Below are positions 35,801 through 44,161 of a stretch of DNA of 64,000 nucleotides, piece after piece. A program made the translations under genes and the position numbers. Within the stretch, counting starts at the first letter, position 1. Each line of letters starts with the position of its first letter. The notes beneath the pieces were generated by a model. It searched no databases. It was given only the letters and a program-made list of their open reading frames with translations, and was not told where the DNA came from. Origin of the DNA: Bacteroidales bacterium (GTDB lineage: Bacteria; Bacteroidota; Bacteroidia; Bacteroidales; Muribaculaceae); contig SUXJ01000004.1 in the NCBI GenBank assembly GCA_015061005.1, forward strand, positions 142,226-206,225. The letters are read 5' to 3'.

Positions 35801-37955
35801 GAGACAGGTATTTCGGCAGCATTGTAGCGGCGACTTCTGCCGTGTTCCCAATCGGAGTTGTAGGGTAGCGCTTTGATGCGTCCATAGCCCAGTTGCGCGA
35901 GATCTGCCACGCATTAATGTTACCCATATTGTTGTCAAACCAACGTTTCCACCGGTCATAGTACAAGTCTTTCATGATGCCGCCCCACTGGCGATAGCTA
36001 TAGTCGCGTAGATTACCGTCAGTGTTGGCCCACGTAGTTATTAATGTGCGAGCATTATTGAGTTCGAGCCATTCGCGGTCTGCTTCGGTCGTTCCCTCCG
36101 CCTCATCAGCAATGGCGCGTGCGCGCTCGGTCCAGTGTCCAACCATGAAGTCCTTGTTGGTATTGAGGAGTTGGTCAATATCAAGGATCAGTTGCAAGAA
36201 AGCATCGCGGCGCATCTCAAATAGCTCGGTATTGCCATCGGCATGTGCCTCTTTGATTCCGGCAAGAAGTGTTTTAGAGTAGTCGGTAAGAGCCTGACGA
36301 GAAACGTCAACGAGATCATAACTGTAATTTTCACCCGTCAGATTTGCTTCAAGCAGTTTATATGCTGCAGAATATGTTGAATTCACATCATAGAAAATTT
36401 CGGAGCTGCCCCATGCGGATACGGCATTGATCGAAAGCGATGGAATGGCACACATGATAGCTTCGTGGGGACCTTGCAACCCGGTTTTACAGTCCAATGC
36501 AGACGTGCGCAGCAATTCCCATGCCGCAACGGCTTCCGGCGACTCTACGCCTCCGTAGCGACGCTTGACATAGTCAGCTACCCACTTTTGGGCGTCGGGT
36601 TTGGTGCTCATCCATGGCATTTCATAGCAAAGGTCATAGATTATGGGGACTTGCTCAATGCCTTCCGGCACTGCGGCAATGCCCTTTAGCGAGCTAAGCG
36701 AACGGTTATTGAAGTAGCTGTCGATCAATGTTGTGATTCGGCCGAAGAATCCTGTGCGAGCACCAAAATTGGGAATCATACAATAGACCGTTTCGTGGCC
36801 ATTGTAGCTGTTTAACTGCGAACCCGCCTTGCCGTCAGAATACAAATCAAGCACGATGAGTTTTCCCTGAGGAATGACTCCGTTAGCAACGCTTTGCCAT
36901 TGTCCGCCTGCCCATTGCCATTGTTGAATAAACCATTTTGCCTCGGGTTGAGCCTCTGCCAAGCATTCGTATATGCTGGAATAAGCTAATTTTGCATCTA
37001 CTCCGCCTGTGGAGCCGCCACCTTCATGAAATGGGTCCATGGAGTAATATGCGCTCGTTCCCATAACTTCCTCAAGGCGTTTATAGTAGTTTGCTGCCAC
37101 GCCGGTAAATCCGTCTGTTGCAGGAGTGAGGATGTTGGGACGGGTAAAGCCATTAACCCAACCGCCTTGCCCCACGGAGGCTATGCCGGTTTTGCGGGTG
37201 AAGTTTGTTGGAACCATTCCGGCAAATCCGGGCAATACCGGCTCAATGCCGAGCTCGTTCATGCGCTGTGTCATTTTCTTGCCCAACTCAGCTTGACGAG
37301 CATACCACCAATCAGGATTGGGCCCACCATGACCTTCAAGGTTGTTCATGCCGAACCATGCCATAAAACACGGACCGGCAATGAAAGCATTCGCCTCGGC
37401 AGTGGAGTAGCCGTAGTCTTCTATGAGCATTTTTCGCCACACTTCTTCCAAGCCGATAATATGAAGCGGCGCATTGATGCCGTGGAGAGCCATCCAGTCA
37501 ATTTCTTGCTGCCAGCGTTCCCATGTCCAAGTTGACATAGAGTAGGAGAAGGTGCAGTAGTTCAAATAGTGGCGATATTGTGCATTGGTTTCGTGCGTTT
37601 CCTCACCTACGGGGGCCGGTAGGTTGATTGTTGTCAAATCCGGGTTAAGATTGTTCCAACTGACGTTTACATTCGCATAGTGATTAAGATACCAACCAAT
37701 GCCGGTGGTTAATGCCGAGAGCGTGGAGCCTTTAATGCACGGCTTACCTTCGGAGGAGGAGATAACGAAGACTTCTGTCCCGGCTGTTGCTGACAGTGTT
37801 TCATCGAGAACCGTAACAAATCGGTCGGCAGTCCCTTGACCACCAACTCGGTTCAAAAGGTCACTAACGGGCTGAGGGTTCGTTACTGCTGCCGATGCGA
37901 AAAGGCATAGTAAAACGGCAACTGTTGAGCAGACGAAGCGTGAAATGGTTTTCAT
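32838..37955 (-). CDS. Secreted alpha-N-acetylglucosaminidase (GH89), multidomain
   Basis: 1705 residues from ATG 37955. A longer frame to 38081 passes through the promoter and the tsf terminator and is rejected. Signal peptide at about 1-22. The NAGLU-like catalytic part (to about 720) has YLNYCTFSYSMSTWTWERW, MDPFHEGGGSTGG (Glu near 309) and AVPEGIEQVPIIYDLC (Glu near 431). These match the two carboxylates of GH89, which cleaves terminal alpha-GlcNAc as found in mucin and heparan. Then come an InlB-type beta repeat, a GEVED-like domain (YLYLSAWADFDNDGTF), further beta domains and a C-terminal T9SS-like tail (GRRVDSNPSPGVYV...EKIIIRK). Probably surface-exposed for glycan foraging. Confidence 0.9.
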   Translation of the reverse strand: MKTISRFVCSTVAVLLCLFASAAVTNPQPVSDLLNRVGGQGTADRFVTVLDETLSATAGTEVFVISSSEGKPCIKGSTLSALTTGIGWYLNHYANVNVSWNNLNPDLTTINLPAPVGEETHETNAQYRHYLNYCTFSYSMSTWTWERWQQEIDWMALHGINAPLHIIGLEEVWRKMLIEDYGYSTAEANAFIAGPCFMAWFGMNNLEGHGGPNPDWWYARQAELGKKMTQRMNELGIEPVLPGFAGMVPTNFTRKTGIASVGQGGWVNGFTRPNILTPATDGFTGVAANYYKRLEEVMGTSAYYSMDPFHEGGGSTGGVDAKLAYSSIYECLAEAQPEAKWFIQQWQWAGGQWQSVANGVIPQGKLIVLDLYSDGKAGSQLNSYNGHETVYCMIPNFGARTGFFGRITTLIDSYFNNRSLSSLKGIAAVPEGIEQVPIIYDLCYEMPWMSTKPDAQKWVADYVKRRYGGVESPEAVAAWELLRTSALDCKTGLQGPHEAIMCAIPSLSINAVSAWGSSEIFYDVNSTYSAAYKLLEANLTGENYSYDLVDVSRQALTDYSKTLLAGIKEAHADGNTELFEMRRDAFLQLILDIDQLLNTNKDFMVGHWTERARAIADEAEGTTEADREWLELNNARTLITTWANTDGNLRDYSYRQWGGIMKDLYYDRWKRWFDNNMGNINAWQISRNWAMDASKRYPTTPIGNTAEVAATMLPKYLSPLTSQVDLQGTRYIQRLLVTDLKGQFFDRAKRGEVYAPDFNIAGTSISEIAIDLNRNTLFGDDEVFTAENAIIPADAAIGEYSVRIKLADGTQVTYTIAVTEEIIEPRTVSVATEDESKGTVSIDGTESLSITNTDFVKVRAHASARYDFDHWLDQNGNNLGNDNPMTYYGKESVTLTAYFAESKWGVPNLDMSDHQAIIDNKQWIPSFSLTQHGETEEIYSAPTMPEDHFIVVPSRIKAAPGGDFSISWNGNAGLSYLYLSAWADFDNDGTFETILATKGTKNAQNASMATGEVNIVIPFEAVKGTTHIRFRFDSAWNSEIAATGQPVAATAATNRMIYDFLLELNDSPVKPSTVTASVNDSSLGYLRTENMANIYVSGEDVIITAFPNQNARFVKFVDNHGRDLPSEWVDGNKASFKVYGDAHITAILEPSPLVVDGWEFNLGRNYDGSFRIESVATPGKSTLDLSNVQVRDIKPEVFSGRDDIFEITLPAVVLKTDGKVITDNTVVGSGATNQSVTPARTIKGNETWVLYLTGETGTETYNEWGTPLFANGTNATADDYSGGWSQFYLKKNGILVVKWDSAEENLFSDVPLSGKFTIRAEFNGSKSLTVTVTNSSGMTQTKTIANSSTMRDISQFVSCAPNGMTLNFLFTKPESDVKLGTLFVGTSWLENIHLAGPTENNVEINGVIYNKTGKKVVAYPEGRLRHPFYLLKNDKPVYADPLMEQLTRTYSEKAVSNAEVSNKYMSLWRFDGENLVHINSHLQLNANANEVTESGAQFSLSLVYGTGMPTLKLTSGSNTHTFDFEELKKITVTEFPTLVSHPFSVSIPNGVAAFYIDAVDINGVRLTACPTEAALPGGLPVIITESDVPVMLSYDQFYFDVFYGVAYSTYSRCVADRTVYVAEDSDFVRHEAGFIIPANTACIDADTVPTSIGDRFSIFSQMSIVEIESPETAPILYDTTGRRVDSNPSPGVYVTSEGEKIIIRK

Positions 37956-37985
37956 GTTGAAATGCTTGCTTAGATTTAATCTCCA

Positions 37986-38017
37986 CAAAGATAAGCATTT
38001 TTCAGAAACCACACAAC
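37986..38017 (-). promoter_or_regulatory. Promoter of the GH89-polA unit
   Basis: Minus strand -33 TTG (38015-38017), 21-base spacer, -7 TATCTTTG (37986-37993), about 30 bases before the ATG at 37955. Confidence 0.7.
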
Positions 38018-38050
38018 AATAGCCGACGTGGCACTTATGTGCAAAAAATA

Positions 38051-38080
38051 TGGGGACGAAACCAACCGGTTTCATCCCCA
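38051..38080 (-). terminator. Terminator after tsf
   Basis: A 13-bp stem (38051-38063 with 38068-38080, one G-U) with a 4-base loop, followed on the minus strand by TATTTTTTG. Confidence 0.85.
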
Positions 38081-38103
38081 TTGAATTATTGGCTGACGAG
38101 AAA

Positions 38104-39096
38104 TTAATCTTGGTTGAGGTTAACTCGCTTCATGCTTACTACAGAGAGTCCCTTAAGGCTCTGATCGAGGTATTGACCAACGGTCAGATTGCCGTCTTTG
38201 ATGAACTCTTGTTCAACGAGACAGTTTTCTTTGTAGTACTTATTGATGCGACCCTTCACGATGTTCTCAATCATCTGTTCGGGAAGATTAGCGGCTTTTT
38301 GAGCACCAACTTCGGCAATGATAGTACGAGCTTGTTCTGCCTGTTCGGGGGTAATCCAACCCTTTGACATGTTGCTTTCGATGTGAGCTTCGCTGTCAAC
38401 ATGAGCGGGGTTGATACCAACTTTGCTCAGAGCGGCATTAACAGCCTTTTGTACTTGTTCTTGCTTAGTCTTTTCAATTGCAACAGACTTTTCGCTGTCG
38501 ATGATTGACTGGGGAACAGATTCGCGGTCAACGGCTACGGGGTTCATAGAAGCAACCTGCATAGCAACGTCGCGACCTACTTGATAGTCAACGCCTTCAA
38601 GGTTGAAGCCGCAAATGGTTGCAAGCTTGTTGCCTTGGTGGTTGTAAGAAGTGGTTGCAGGAGCTTCAACAAACTCATAAGCACCGATTTCCATTTTTTC
38701 ACCGGTCTTACCAACTTCTTCAACGATGAGGTCAGCGATAGTGCGTCCGTCAAGAACGAGGTTCTTAAGTTCATCGATAGAAGTCACCTTGTTTGCTACA
38801 GCAGCATCGAGAATCTTAGTGGTAAGAGCAACGAAACCCGCGTTTTTCGCAACGAAGTCAGTTTCGCAATTCAGAGCCACGATAGCAGCAAAAGATCCTT
38901 CGTTCTTAGAGAGAACGCAACCTTCTGATGCTTCGCGGTCTTCGCGCTTAGCAGCAACTGCTTGACCTTTTTTACGAAGGATTTCTACAGCTGCTTCAAT
39001 ATCGCCGTCGGTTTCGGCGAGAGCTTTTTTGCAGTCCATCAAGCCGGCGCTGGTAAGGTTGCGCAACTTGGTGATTTCTGCCATTGTAACTGCCAT
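38104..39096 (-). CDS. tsf: Elongation factor Ts
   Basis: 330 residues. The nucleotide-exchange factor for EF-Tu. The N-terminal UBA-like domain is AEITKLRNLTSAGLMDCKKAL. The core contacts are in NCETDFVAKNAGF, and two dimerisation subdomains follow, as in the long bacterial form. Last gene of the rplM-rpsI-rpsB-tsf cluster, 42 bases after rpsB, ending at a strong terminator. Confidence 0.97.
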   Translation of the reverse strand: MAVTMAEITKLRNLTSAGLMDCKKALAETDGDIEAAVEILRKKGQAVAAKREDREASEGCVLSKNEGSFAAIVALNCETDFVAKNAGFVALTTKILDAAVANKVTSIDELKNLVLDGRTIADLIVEEVGKTGEKMEIGAYEFVEAPATTSYNHQGNKLATICGFNLEGVDYQVGRDVAMQVASMNPVAVDRESVPQSIIDSEKSVAIEKTKQEQVQKAVNAALSKVGINPAHVDSEAHIESNMSKGWITPEQAEQARTIIAEVGAQKAANLPEQMIENIVKGRINKYYKENCLVEQEFIKDGNLTVGQYLDQSLKGLSVVSMKRVNLNQD

Positions 39097-39138
39097 AAGT
39101 ATTTTAATTTATGATGAGTTATGGTTGTTTGTTTTGAA

Positions 39139-39999
39139 TTATTCAGCAGCAGGAGTTTCAGCAGCGGGTGCTTCTGCAACAGGTGCTTCAGCAGCAGGTG
39201 CTGCGGGAGCTGCGGGGCGAGCTACGCGAGCGCGACGTTCACGACGAGGAGCAGCCTTGGGTGCTTCTTCTTCAGCTTGAGCTTCAGCGGCTTCAGAGTC
39301 TGCTTTTTCTACCTTGCGTTCTTCGAGACCTTCGTTCATTGCAGCGATAACGGTGTCGAGCACGATTTCGATGCTCTTTGAAGCGTCATCGTTTGCGGGA
39401 ATAACGAAGTCGATGTTGTTGGGGTCAGAGTTGGTGTCAACCATAGCGAATACGGGGATACCGAGACGTACGGCTTCAGCTACTGCGATGTGTTCTTTGT
39501 GAACGTCAACAACGAAGAGTGCTGCGGGCAGACGGTTGAGGTCAGCGATAGAACCGAGGTTCTTTTCAAGTTTTGCACGCTGGCGAGTGATTTGAAGTTT
39601 TTCGCGCTTTGAAAGGTTGTCGAAAGTGCCGTCTTTAGTCATCTTGTCGATAGCGGTCATCTTCTTCACAGCCTTGCGGATGGTGGGGAAGTTGGTAAGC
39701 ATACCACCGGGCCAACGTTCAATAACGTAGGGCATGCCGATAGAAGTGGCCTTATTAGCGATTACTTGCTTTGCTTGTTTTTTTGTGGCCACGAACAGAA
39801 CTTTCTTGCCGCTCTTGGCGATGCTCTTCAATGCGTTAGCAGCTTCTTCGAGCTTGGCCTGAGTTTTGTAAAGGTCAAGAATGTGGATGCCATTGCGTTC
39901 CATGAAGATGTAAGGAGCCATGGCGGGGTTCCATTTGCGTTTGAGGTGGCCGAAGTGACAGCCGGCTTCGAGCAGTTGCTCAAATGTGGGTGTTGACAT
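39139..39999 (-). CDS. rpsB: 30S ribosomal protein S2
   Basis: 286 residues. The S2 core (FEQLLEAGCHFGHLKRKWNP, ERWPGGMLTNF, VVDVHKEHIAVAEA, DTNSDPNNIDFVIPANDD) ends near residue 230. It is followed by a C-terminal extension of about 50 residues made mostly of Ala, Glu and Pro with an Arg-rich patch (RRERRARVARP). The extension is typical in kind for Bacteroidota and its role is unknown. The 112-base gap before it holds a strong hairpin at 40053-40090. Confidence 0.97.
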   Translation of the reverse strand: MSTPTFEQLLEAGCHFGHLKRKWNPAMAPYIFMERNGIHILDLYKTQAKLEEAANALKSIAKSGKKVLFVATKKQAKQVIANKATSIGMPYVIERWPGGMLTNFPTIRKAVKKMTAIDKMTKDGTFDNLSKREKLQITRQRAKLEKNLGSIADLNRLPAALFVVDVHKEHIAVAEAVRLGIPVFAMVDTNSDPNNIDFVIPANDDASKSIEIVLDTVIAAMNEGLEERKVEKADSEAAEAQAEEEAPKAAPRRERRARVARPAAPAAPAAEAPVAEAPAAETPAAE

Positions 40000-40052
40000 A
40001 ATTTTAAATGAATTTTAAATGATTTGTTTACTTTCTTCTTTAACGTGAAATC

Positions 40053-40090
40053 AATCCCGGAGTAGGGAGCGAGGCTCCATCGCCGGGATT
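40053..40090 (-). promoter_or_regulatory. Intercistronic hairpin between rpsI and rpsB
   Basis: AATCCCGG (40053-40060) pairs with CCGGGATT (40083-40090) and encloses an inner GGAGC/GCTCC hairpin. No T-run follows, so it may be a processing site or a binding site for S2 autoregulation rather than a terminator. Confidence 0.55.
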
Positions 40091-40110
40091 TAGATACTAA
40101 ACAAGTTCGA

Positions 40111-40497
40111 TTAACGCTTGGAGAACTGGAAGCGCTTGCGAGCCTTGGGCTGACCGGGTTTCTTACGTTCAACAGAACGGGGGTCACGAGTCATGAAGCC
40201 TTCAGCGCGCAGTGCGGGTTTGTCTTCAGGGTTAACCTTAACCAATGCGCGAGCAATTGCGAGACGCAGAGCTTCGGCTTGGCCTTTATAGCCACCACCG
40301 TCAAGGTTTACTTGGATGTCGTATTTCTCAGCAACGTTCAGAGTGAGCAGAGGTTGCTTAACGATGTACTGAAGAATTTCAGAGGGGAAGTAAACTTCGA
40401 GGGGACGACGGTTGATAGTGATTGTGCCGTTACCTTCTTTGAGGATTACGCGAGCAATGGCGGCCTTGCGGCGACCAACGGTGTTGATATTTTCCAT
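40111..40497 (-). CDS. rpsI: 30S ribosomal protein S9
   Basis: 128 residues. Starts NTVGRRKAAIARV, has the core GGGYKGQAEALRLAIARAL and ends in the conserved KARKRFQFSKR tail, which contacts the P-site tRNA. It follows rplM by 18 bases, the usual L13-S9 pair. Confidence 0.97.
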   Translation of the reverse strand: MENINTVGRRKAAIARVILKEGNGTITINRRPLEVYFPSEILQYIVKQPLLTLNVAEKYDIQVNLDGGGYKGQAEALRLAIARALVKVNPEDKPALRAEGFMTRDPRSVERKKPGQPKARKRFQFSKR

Positions 40498-40515
40498 GTG
40501 ATGCTGCAGGGCTTA

Positions 40516-41001
40516 TTATTTTTTAATGAGTTTGCTGAAATCGAGAACTTCAGGGTTCTGAGCTGCGTGGGGGTGCTCACTGCCGTTGTAAACGTGCATG
40601 TTGCCGATGATTTTGCGACCGAGACGATTCTTGGGGAGCATGCCTTTCATCACGCGCATGAACAAGGGGTGCATTCCGGCTTTGATGTGCTTGTTGAAAG
40701 ACTTCTTCATGAGCTGCTCGGGGGTCAGTTCTTTTTGACCGCCGGGATAGCCGGAGTAGTTAAGATAGATGTGGTCTGTCATCTTTTTGCCGGTGAGAAC
40801 AACTTTGTCGGCGTTGATGATGATTACGTAGTCGCCACACTCAACGTTGGGTGAGTAGCAGGGCTTGTTTTTGCCCATAAGGATTTTGGCAACTTCAGAG
40901 CAAAGGCGGCCGAGGTGCAAACCGGTTGCATCAACGACGTACCACTTGTGCTCAATGCTCTGCGCATTGGGAGAGAGGGTTCTGTAGCTTAATGAATCCA
41001 C
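40516..41001 (-). CDS. rplM: 50S ribosomal protein L13
   Basis: 161 residues. Core motifs are WYVVDATGLHLGRLCSEVAK, LMGKNKPCYSPNVECGDYV and HMKAGMHP-like HIKAGMHPLFMRVMKGMLP. First gene of the ribosomal cluster. A leader of about 110 bases separates it from the promoter at 41116-41146, so leader-based control is possible. Confidence 0.97.
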   Translation of the reverse strand: MDSLSYRTLSPNAQSIEHKWYVVDATGLHLGRLCSEVAKILMGKNKPCYSPNVECGDYVIIINADKVVLTGKKMTDHIYLNYSGYPGGQKELTPEQLMKKSFNKHIKAGMHPLFMRVMKGMLPKNRLGRKIIGNMHVYNGSEHPHAAQNPEVLDFSKLIKK

Positions 41002-41115
41002 GATTTATACGTTTAATTATCAGTTCTTTAATGTGGGCTCTTTCCTGGAATTCAGCTTGGCCAAAAGCATCAAAACAGGGGTGTACCCGATTGATTATAG
41101 GATAAAATCGGTGCG

Positions 41116-41146
41116 CAAAGTTACGAATTTTTCCTGAAACAGCAAA
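41116..41146 (-). promoter_or_regulatory. Promoter of the rplM cluster
   Basis: Minus strand -33 TTTG (41143-41146), 19-base spacer, -7 TAACTTTG (41116-41123). Confidence 0.8.
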
Positions 41147-41175
41147 TAGTTTTGTGATTTTTCTTTTTTGGTTGC

Positions 41176-42777
41176 TTACCAGCCGAATGCATCAATCATA
41201 TCGAGGATGAGGTCATAGTCGATGTCATCAGGGTTTTCAAGATAAAGTTCTTTATTTTCAAATTCAAGACCACACCCGTAGAACGCTCCGGTTCCAAGAT
41301 GTTTAAAGTTATCAGGGAGGGTGACTGATTTCAATCCGGTACAGTACAAGAAGGCTCCGGCTCCTAATTCTGTAACGCTCTCGGGAATGGCGACGCTTGT
41401 CAAGCTTTTGCAGTGAGCAAATGCTTTATAATCTATGATTGATACGCTCGCCGGGATAGTAACGGATTTCAGATTCTTGCAATTACTGAAAGCATAGCGG
41501 CCTATCTTGGTGACGCCATAGGGGATAGTTACGCTTGTCAGTTCGTCATGGCCGGCAAATGCGTACGTTCCGATCTCATAGGGTGAGCCGTTGTAATTAG
41601 CCGGCAAGGTTATCTCGGCTGTGTTACCGATGTATTCTACCAAGGTGTAAACGCCTTTAATGTTTTGAAAGAAAACACCTTCTTTCATGACGTTGTCGGC
41701 ATAGTGTGCCACATATCCATGCTCCGTTGACCCTTTGGTTAGTTTCAGGTTTGAGAGGTTTATTACGGTTTTAAGGTCGTGACACCAGCGGAAGGCGTCT
41801 TCTCCAATGCTTGTGACCCCACTGCCAATTACAACATACCTCAAGCTATCGCACGAATTGAAAGCCCATCTCCCGATACTCGTAACATTGTTAGGGATTG
41901 TGACGCCTGTAAGACTCTTGCAACAATAAAATGCGTCTGCGCCAATCTTTGTCACCCCCATGGGTATGTTAATGTTTTTCAGACTGTCACAACTATAGAA
42001 CGTACCATCTTTAATTTCTGTAATTCCTTCCGGGAGTACAACCGATTTGAGCCCGTTGCACCCAAAAAAGGCTTGGTTGCTTATCTCTTTGACGCTTATG
42101 GGGATTAAAATCTGCGAAATGCCGGTGCAATCAATAAACGTTTGAGGACCAATCTTGGTGACATTGCGAGGAATTTTCACTTGCTTAATACACGAACCGC
42201 CACCGAAAGTGCGATATTTGAGTTCGGTTATGTCATTCGGAATAATGAGGTTTGTTACCAACTTGCCATTCAAATATAAATTATTGGCATACATTAGCGG
42301 ATTACCCGAATAGGCAGAAAAATCAATCTTGCACCACGCCGAAAGGTCGGTAATATGCACTGCGTTTAATGCAAAACAGCCGGAGAATGCGTCATAATCG
42401 GTTTGCATAACGCTGCGTGGTATGTTTATGCTCTTCAAGGAATCACATGAAGAGAATGCCCTTTCGCCGATAATAACGATGCCATCGGGCAAGGTGACAT
42501 TTGTCAGTTTGTCGCAATCATAAAATGCCCAATCGCCGATACATTTGACTGCGTAAGTTGCCCCTTTGTAAACAACGCGTTCCGGAATCACCACATCGCC
42601 CTTATATCTGTTAGAACTACGACTATGGTTGCCTCCCTTAAACGTGACTTCAACTGTTCCGGCATCTTTGTTGATGAAATTATAGTAGATGTCATCGACC
42701 TTGAAATCATGAGCGTTAACCGCAGTCGTACTTAGGATTAATAGCAATAGAAATGTCAGGACTTTAACGAGATTCAT
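41176..42777 (-). CDS. Secreted BspA-type leucine-rich repeat protein
   Basis: 533 residues. Signal peptide at about 1-22 (VLTFLLLLILSTTAVNA). From about residue 60 there are some fifteen LRR_5 (Treponema/BspA type) repeats of 23 residues with the pattern (I/V)..G.T.IG..AF..C..L..V.IP, seen clearly as SVTIPYGVTKIGRYAFSNC. They are interrupted near 330-390 by an insert that begins a second run. There is no T9SS tail or LPXTG anchor. Such proteins bind host matrix or other bacteria. It stands alone between the ribosomal cluster and the SDR gene. Confidence 0.9.
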   Translation of the reverse strand: MNLVKVLTFLLLLILSTTAVNAHDFKVDDIYYNFINKDAGTVEVTFKGGNHSRSSNRYKGDVVIPERVVYKGATYAVKCIGDWAFYDCDKLTNVTLPDGIVIIGERAFSSCDSLKSINIPRSVMQTDYDAFSGCFALNAVHITDLSAWCKIDFSAYSGNPLMYANNLYLNGKLVTNLIIPNDITELKYRTFGGGSCIKQVKIPRNVTKIGPQTFIDCTGISQILIPISVKEISNQAFFGCNGLKSVVLPEGITEIKDGTFYSCDSLKNINIPMGVTKIGADAFYCCKSLTGVTIPNNVTSIGRWAFNSCDSLRYVVIGSGVTSIGEDAFRWCHDLKTVINLSNLKLTKGSTEHGYVAHYADNVMKEGVFFQNIKGVYTLVEYIGNTAEITLPANYNGSPYEIGTYAFAGHDELTSVTIPYGVTKIGRYAFSNCKNLKSVTIPASVSIIDYKAFAHCKSLTSVAIPESVTELGAGAFLYCTGLKSVTLPDNFKHLGTGAFYGCGLEFENKELYLENPDDIDYDLILDMIDAFGW

Positions 42778-42807
42778 ATTTGCAAAGATTTCTTTTTTGT
42801 TGAGAGG

Positions 42808-43515
42808 TTAGATTTTGACGTGTCGCCAAAGACTGTCGGGGAGCAGGCGCCAGAGGGCAACGAGAACAGCCCATCGGCGGTCAATGACGGCGGTGCGCTT
42901 GCGGCGGTTGATGGCTCTGAATATTTTGCGGCACACTCGTTTCGGGTTCATCAGTAAGGGATATCTTTCTCCCGATTTTAGCAGCGGAGTTTGCGTCCAT
43001 CCGGGGCGAATATCGGTAATGTCTATTTTTAGCCCGGAAGTGACGGCGCGCTGCCGTAGGGCTTGAAGGTAGGTGCTGCCAAAGCGTTTTGAGGCACTAT
43101 ATGCTTCCATGCCGCCTATGCCTTTTGTGCCGGCTACAGAAGTGATGGCAACGATGTGGCCGCGCCGATTGCTCATTTTGAAGTAATTGAAGGCTGTGGC
43201 GGTCAACCGCGCAAGTCCGAGGGCATTGGTTTCTATTATTTGCAGTTCGCGTTCGATGCTGAGCTCCGGATTATCATAGCCAATGCCTGAAACGTGGACA
43301 TAGACGTCCATACCGCCTAATTCATCAACGAGGGCGTGGAGCTTGGCAGGAGCGTCGGGTGCGGTGACATCGATCAATGCTTTTGCCTTACAAGGGCCGA
43401 TTTTCTCAATTGAACGCGCGGCGCATCCCACTTCATGGCCTGCTTCCTGAAAAAGGCGAGCGAGTTCGGCACCGAGGCCGGAACTCGCTCCCATGATCAC
43501 GATTTTTTGCATCAA
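42808..43515 (-). CDS. Short-chain dehydrogenase/reductase
   Basis: 235 residues (or 234 from the second Met). NAD(P)-binding GASSGLGAELARLF at about 9-22, a structural NxxG-like HVSGIGYDNPE, catalytic Ser in ITSVAGT and Tyr/Lys in YSASKRFGS. The Arg after the Gly-rich loop (CAARS) suggests NADPH. This is a classical SDR of unknown substrate. 31 bases separate it from ridA, so they may be cotranscribed. Confidence 0.9.
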   Translation of the reverse strand: MMQKIVIMGASSGLGAELARLFQEAGHEVGCAARSIEKIGPCKAKALIDVTAPDAPAKLHALVDELGGMDVYVHVSGIGYDNPELSIERELQIIETNALGLARLTATAFNYFKMSNRRGHIVAITSVAGTKGIGGMEAYSASKRFGSTYLQALRQRAVTSGLKIDITDIRPGWTQTPLLKSGERYPLLMNPKRVCRKIFRAINRRKRTAVIDRRWAVLVALWRLLPDSLWRHVKI

Positions 43516-43546
43516 TTATATGTTTTGTCGAAGGTCTGGAAGGCGG

Positions 43547-43924
43547 TTAGCCTTTAGTTGCGATAACTTCGATTTCAATGAGCACTTGCTTGGGCAGTTC
43601 CTTAACGGCAACGGCAGAGCGAGCAGGGTAGGGGGCACTGAATGCCTTGGCATATACTTCATTCATGGGAACGAAAAGGCTCATATCGGCGAGGAACACA
43701 GTGGTCTTCACCACGTTATCCATTGTCAAACCGGCTTCGGCGAGGATAGCTTTCACGTTCTCAAGGCTCTGAGTAGCCTGAGCGGTGATGCCTTCGGGGA
43801 TTTCGCCCGTAGCGGGATTTACGGGAATTTGACCGGAGATAAATACGAACTGACCGGCGTCGATAGCTTGGCTATAAGGGCCGATTGCGCCCGGAGCATT
43901 TGTGGTAGCAATAACTTGTTTCAT
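43547..43924 (-). CDS. ridA: RidA family enamine/imine deaminase
   Basis: 125 residues. [37 protein letters not shown] and the active-site Arg in [14 protein letters not shown] define the YjgF/YER057c/UK114 family, archetypal RidA group. It hydrolyses reactive 2-aminoacrylate-type intermediates in the cytoplasm. First gene before the SDR; -7 box at 43965-43972. Confidence 0.94.
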   Translation of the reverse strand: MKQVIATTNAPGAIGPYSQAIDAGQFVFISGQIPVNPATGEIPEGITAQATQSLENVKAILAEAGLTMDNVVKTTVFLADMSLFVPMNEVYAKAFSAPYPARSAVAVKELPKQVLIEIEVIATKG

Positions 43925-43964
43925 AACACGATGTTTTTAATTAGTTAATTCAATAAATCTACCG

Positions 43965-43972
43965 CAAATATA
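43965..43972 (-). promoter_or_regulatory. -7 box of ridA
   Basis: TATATTTG on the minus strand, 41 bases before the ATG. It lies just past the tracrRNA terminator T-run on the same strand. Confidence 0.6.
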
Positions 43973-43988
43973 CTCATTTTTCTAATAT

Positions 43989-44072
43989 AAAAAAATCCCC
44001 CGTTGAAGGACGAGGGAACCTAATGTTTTCACAACGGAATAATCCTTATTGTGAATTGCTTAAAATAGTACA
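43989..44072 (-). ncRNA. tracrRNA
   Basis: On the minus strand about 84 nt. The anti-repeat (TGTACTATTTTAAGCAATTC then ACAA) is complementary to the 5' part of the CRISPR repeat read on the minus strand (GTTGTGAATTGCTT). Then come a small nexus-like hairpin (GGATTATTCC), GTTGTGAAAAC, and a terminator CCCTCG-TCCTTCAA-CGGGGG followed by seven T (43989-44016). A TAAATTTG -7 box at 44076-44083 places the start at about 44070. It is divergent from cas9. It would pair with crRNA and load Cas9. Confidence 0.85.
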
Positions 44073-44075
44073 GTG

Positions 44076-44134
44076 CAAATTTATAAAAAAATTACAAATC
44101 TACCATGTTTAAAGATGAATTTTGTTTAAATTTG
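44076..44134. promoter_or_regulatory. Divergent promoters for tracrRNA and cas9
   Basis: Minus-strand TAAATTTG at 44076-44083 for the tracrRNA and plus-strand TAAATTTG at 44127-44134 for cas9, 28 bases before its ATG. Neither has a clear TTG -33 box at the standard distance. Confidence 0.6.
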
Positions 44135-44161
44135 TGCGAATAAATAAAAACATAGATATGT

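Noticed and set aside
37956..38081. N-terminal extension of the GH89 protein
   Set aside because: It would start inside the tsf terminator and pass through the promoter at 37986-38017; the signal peptide starts at 37955.
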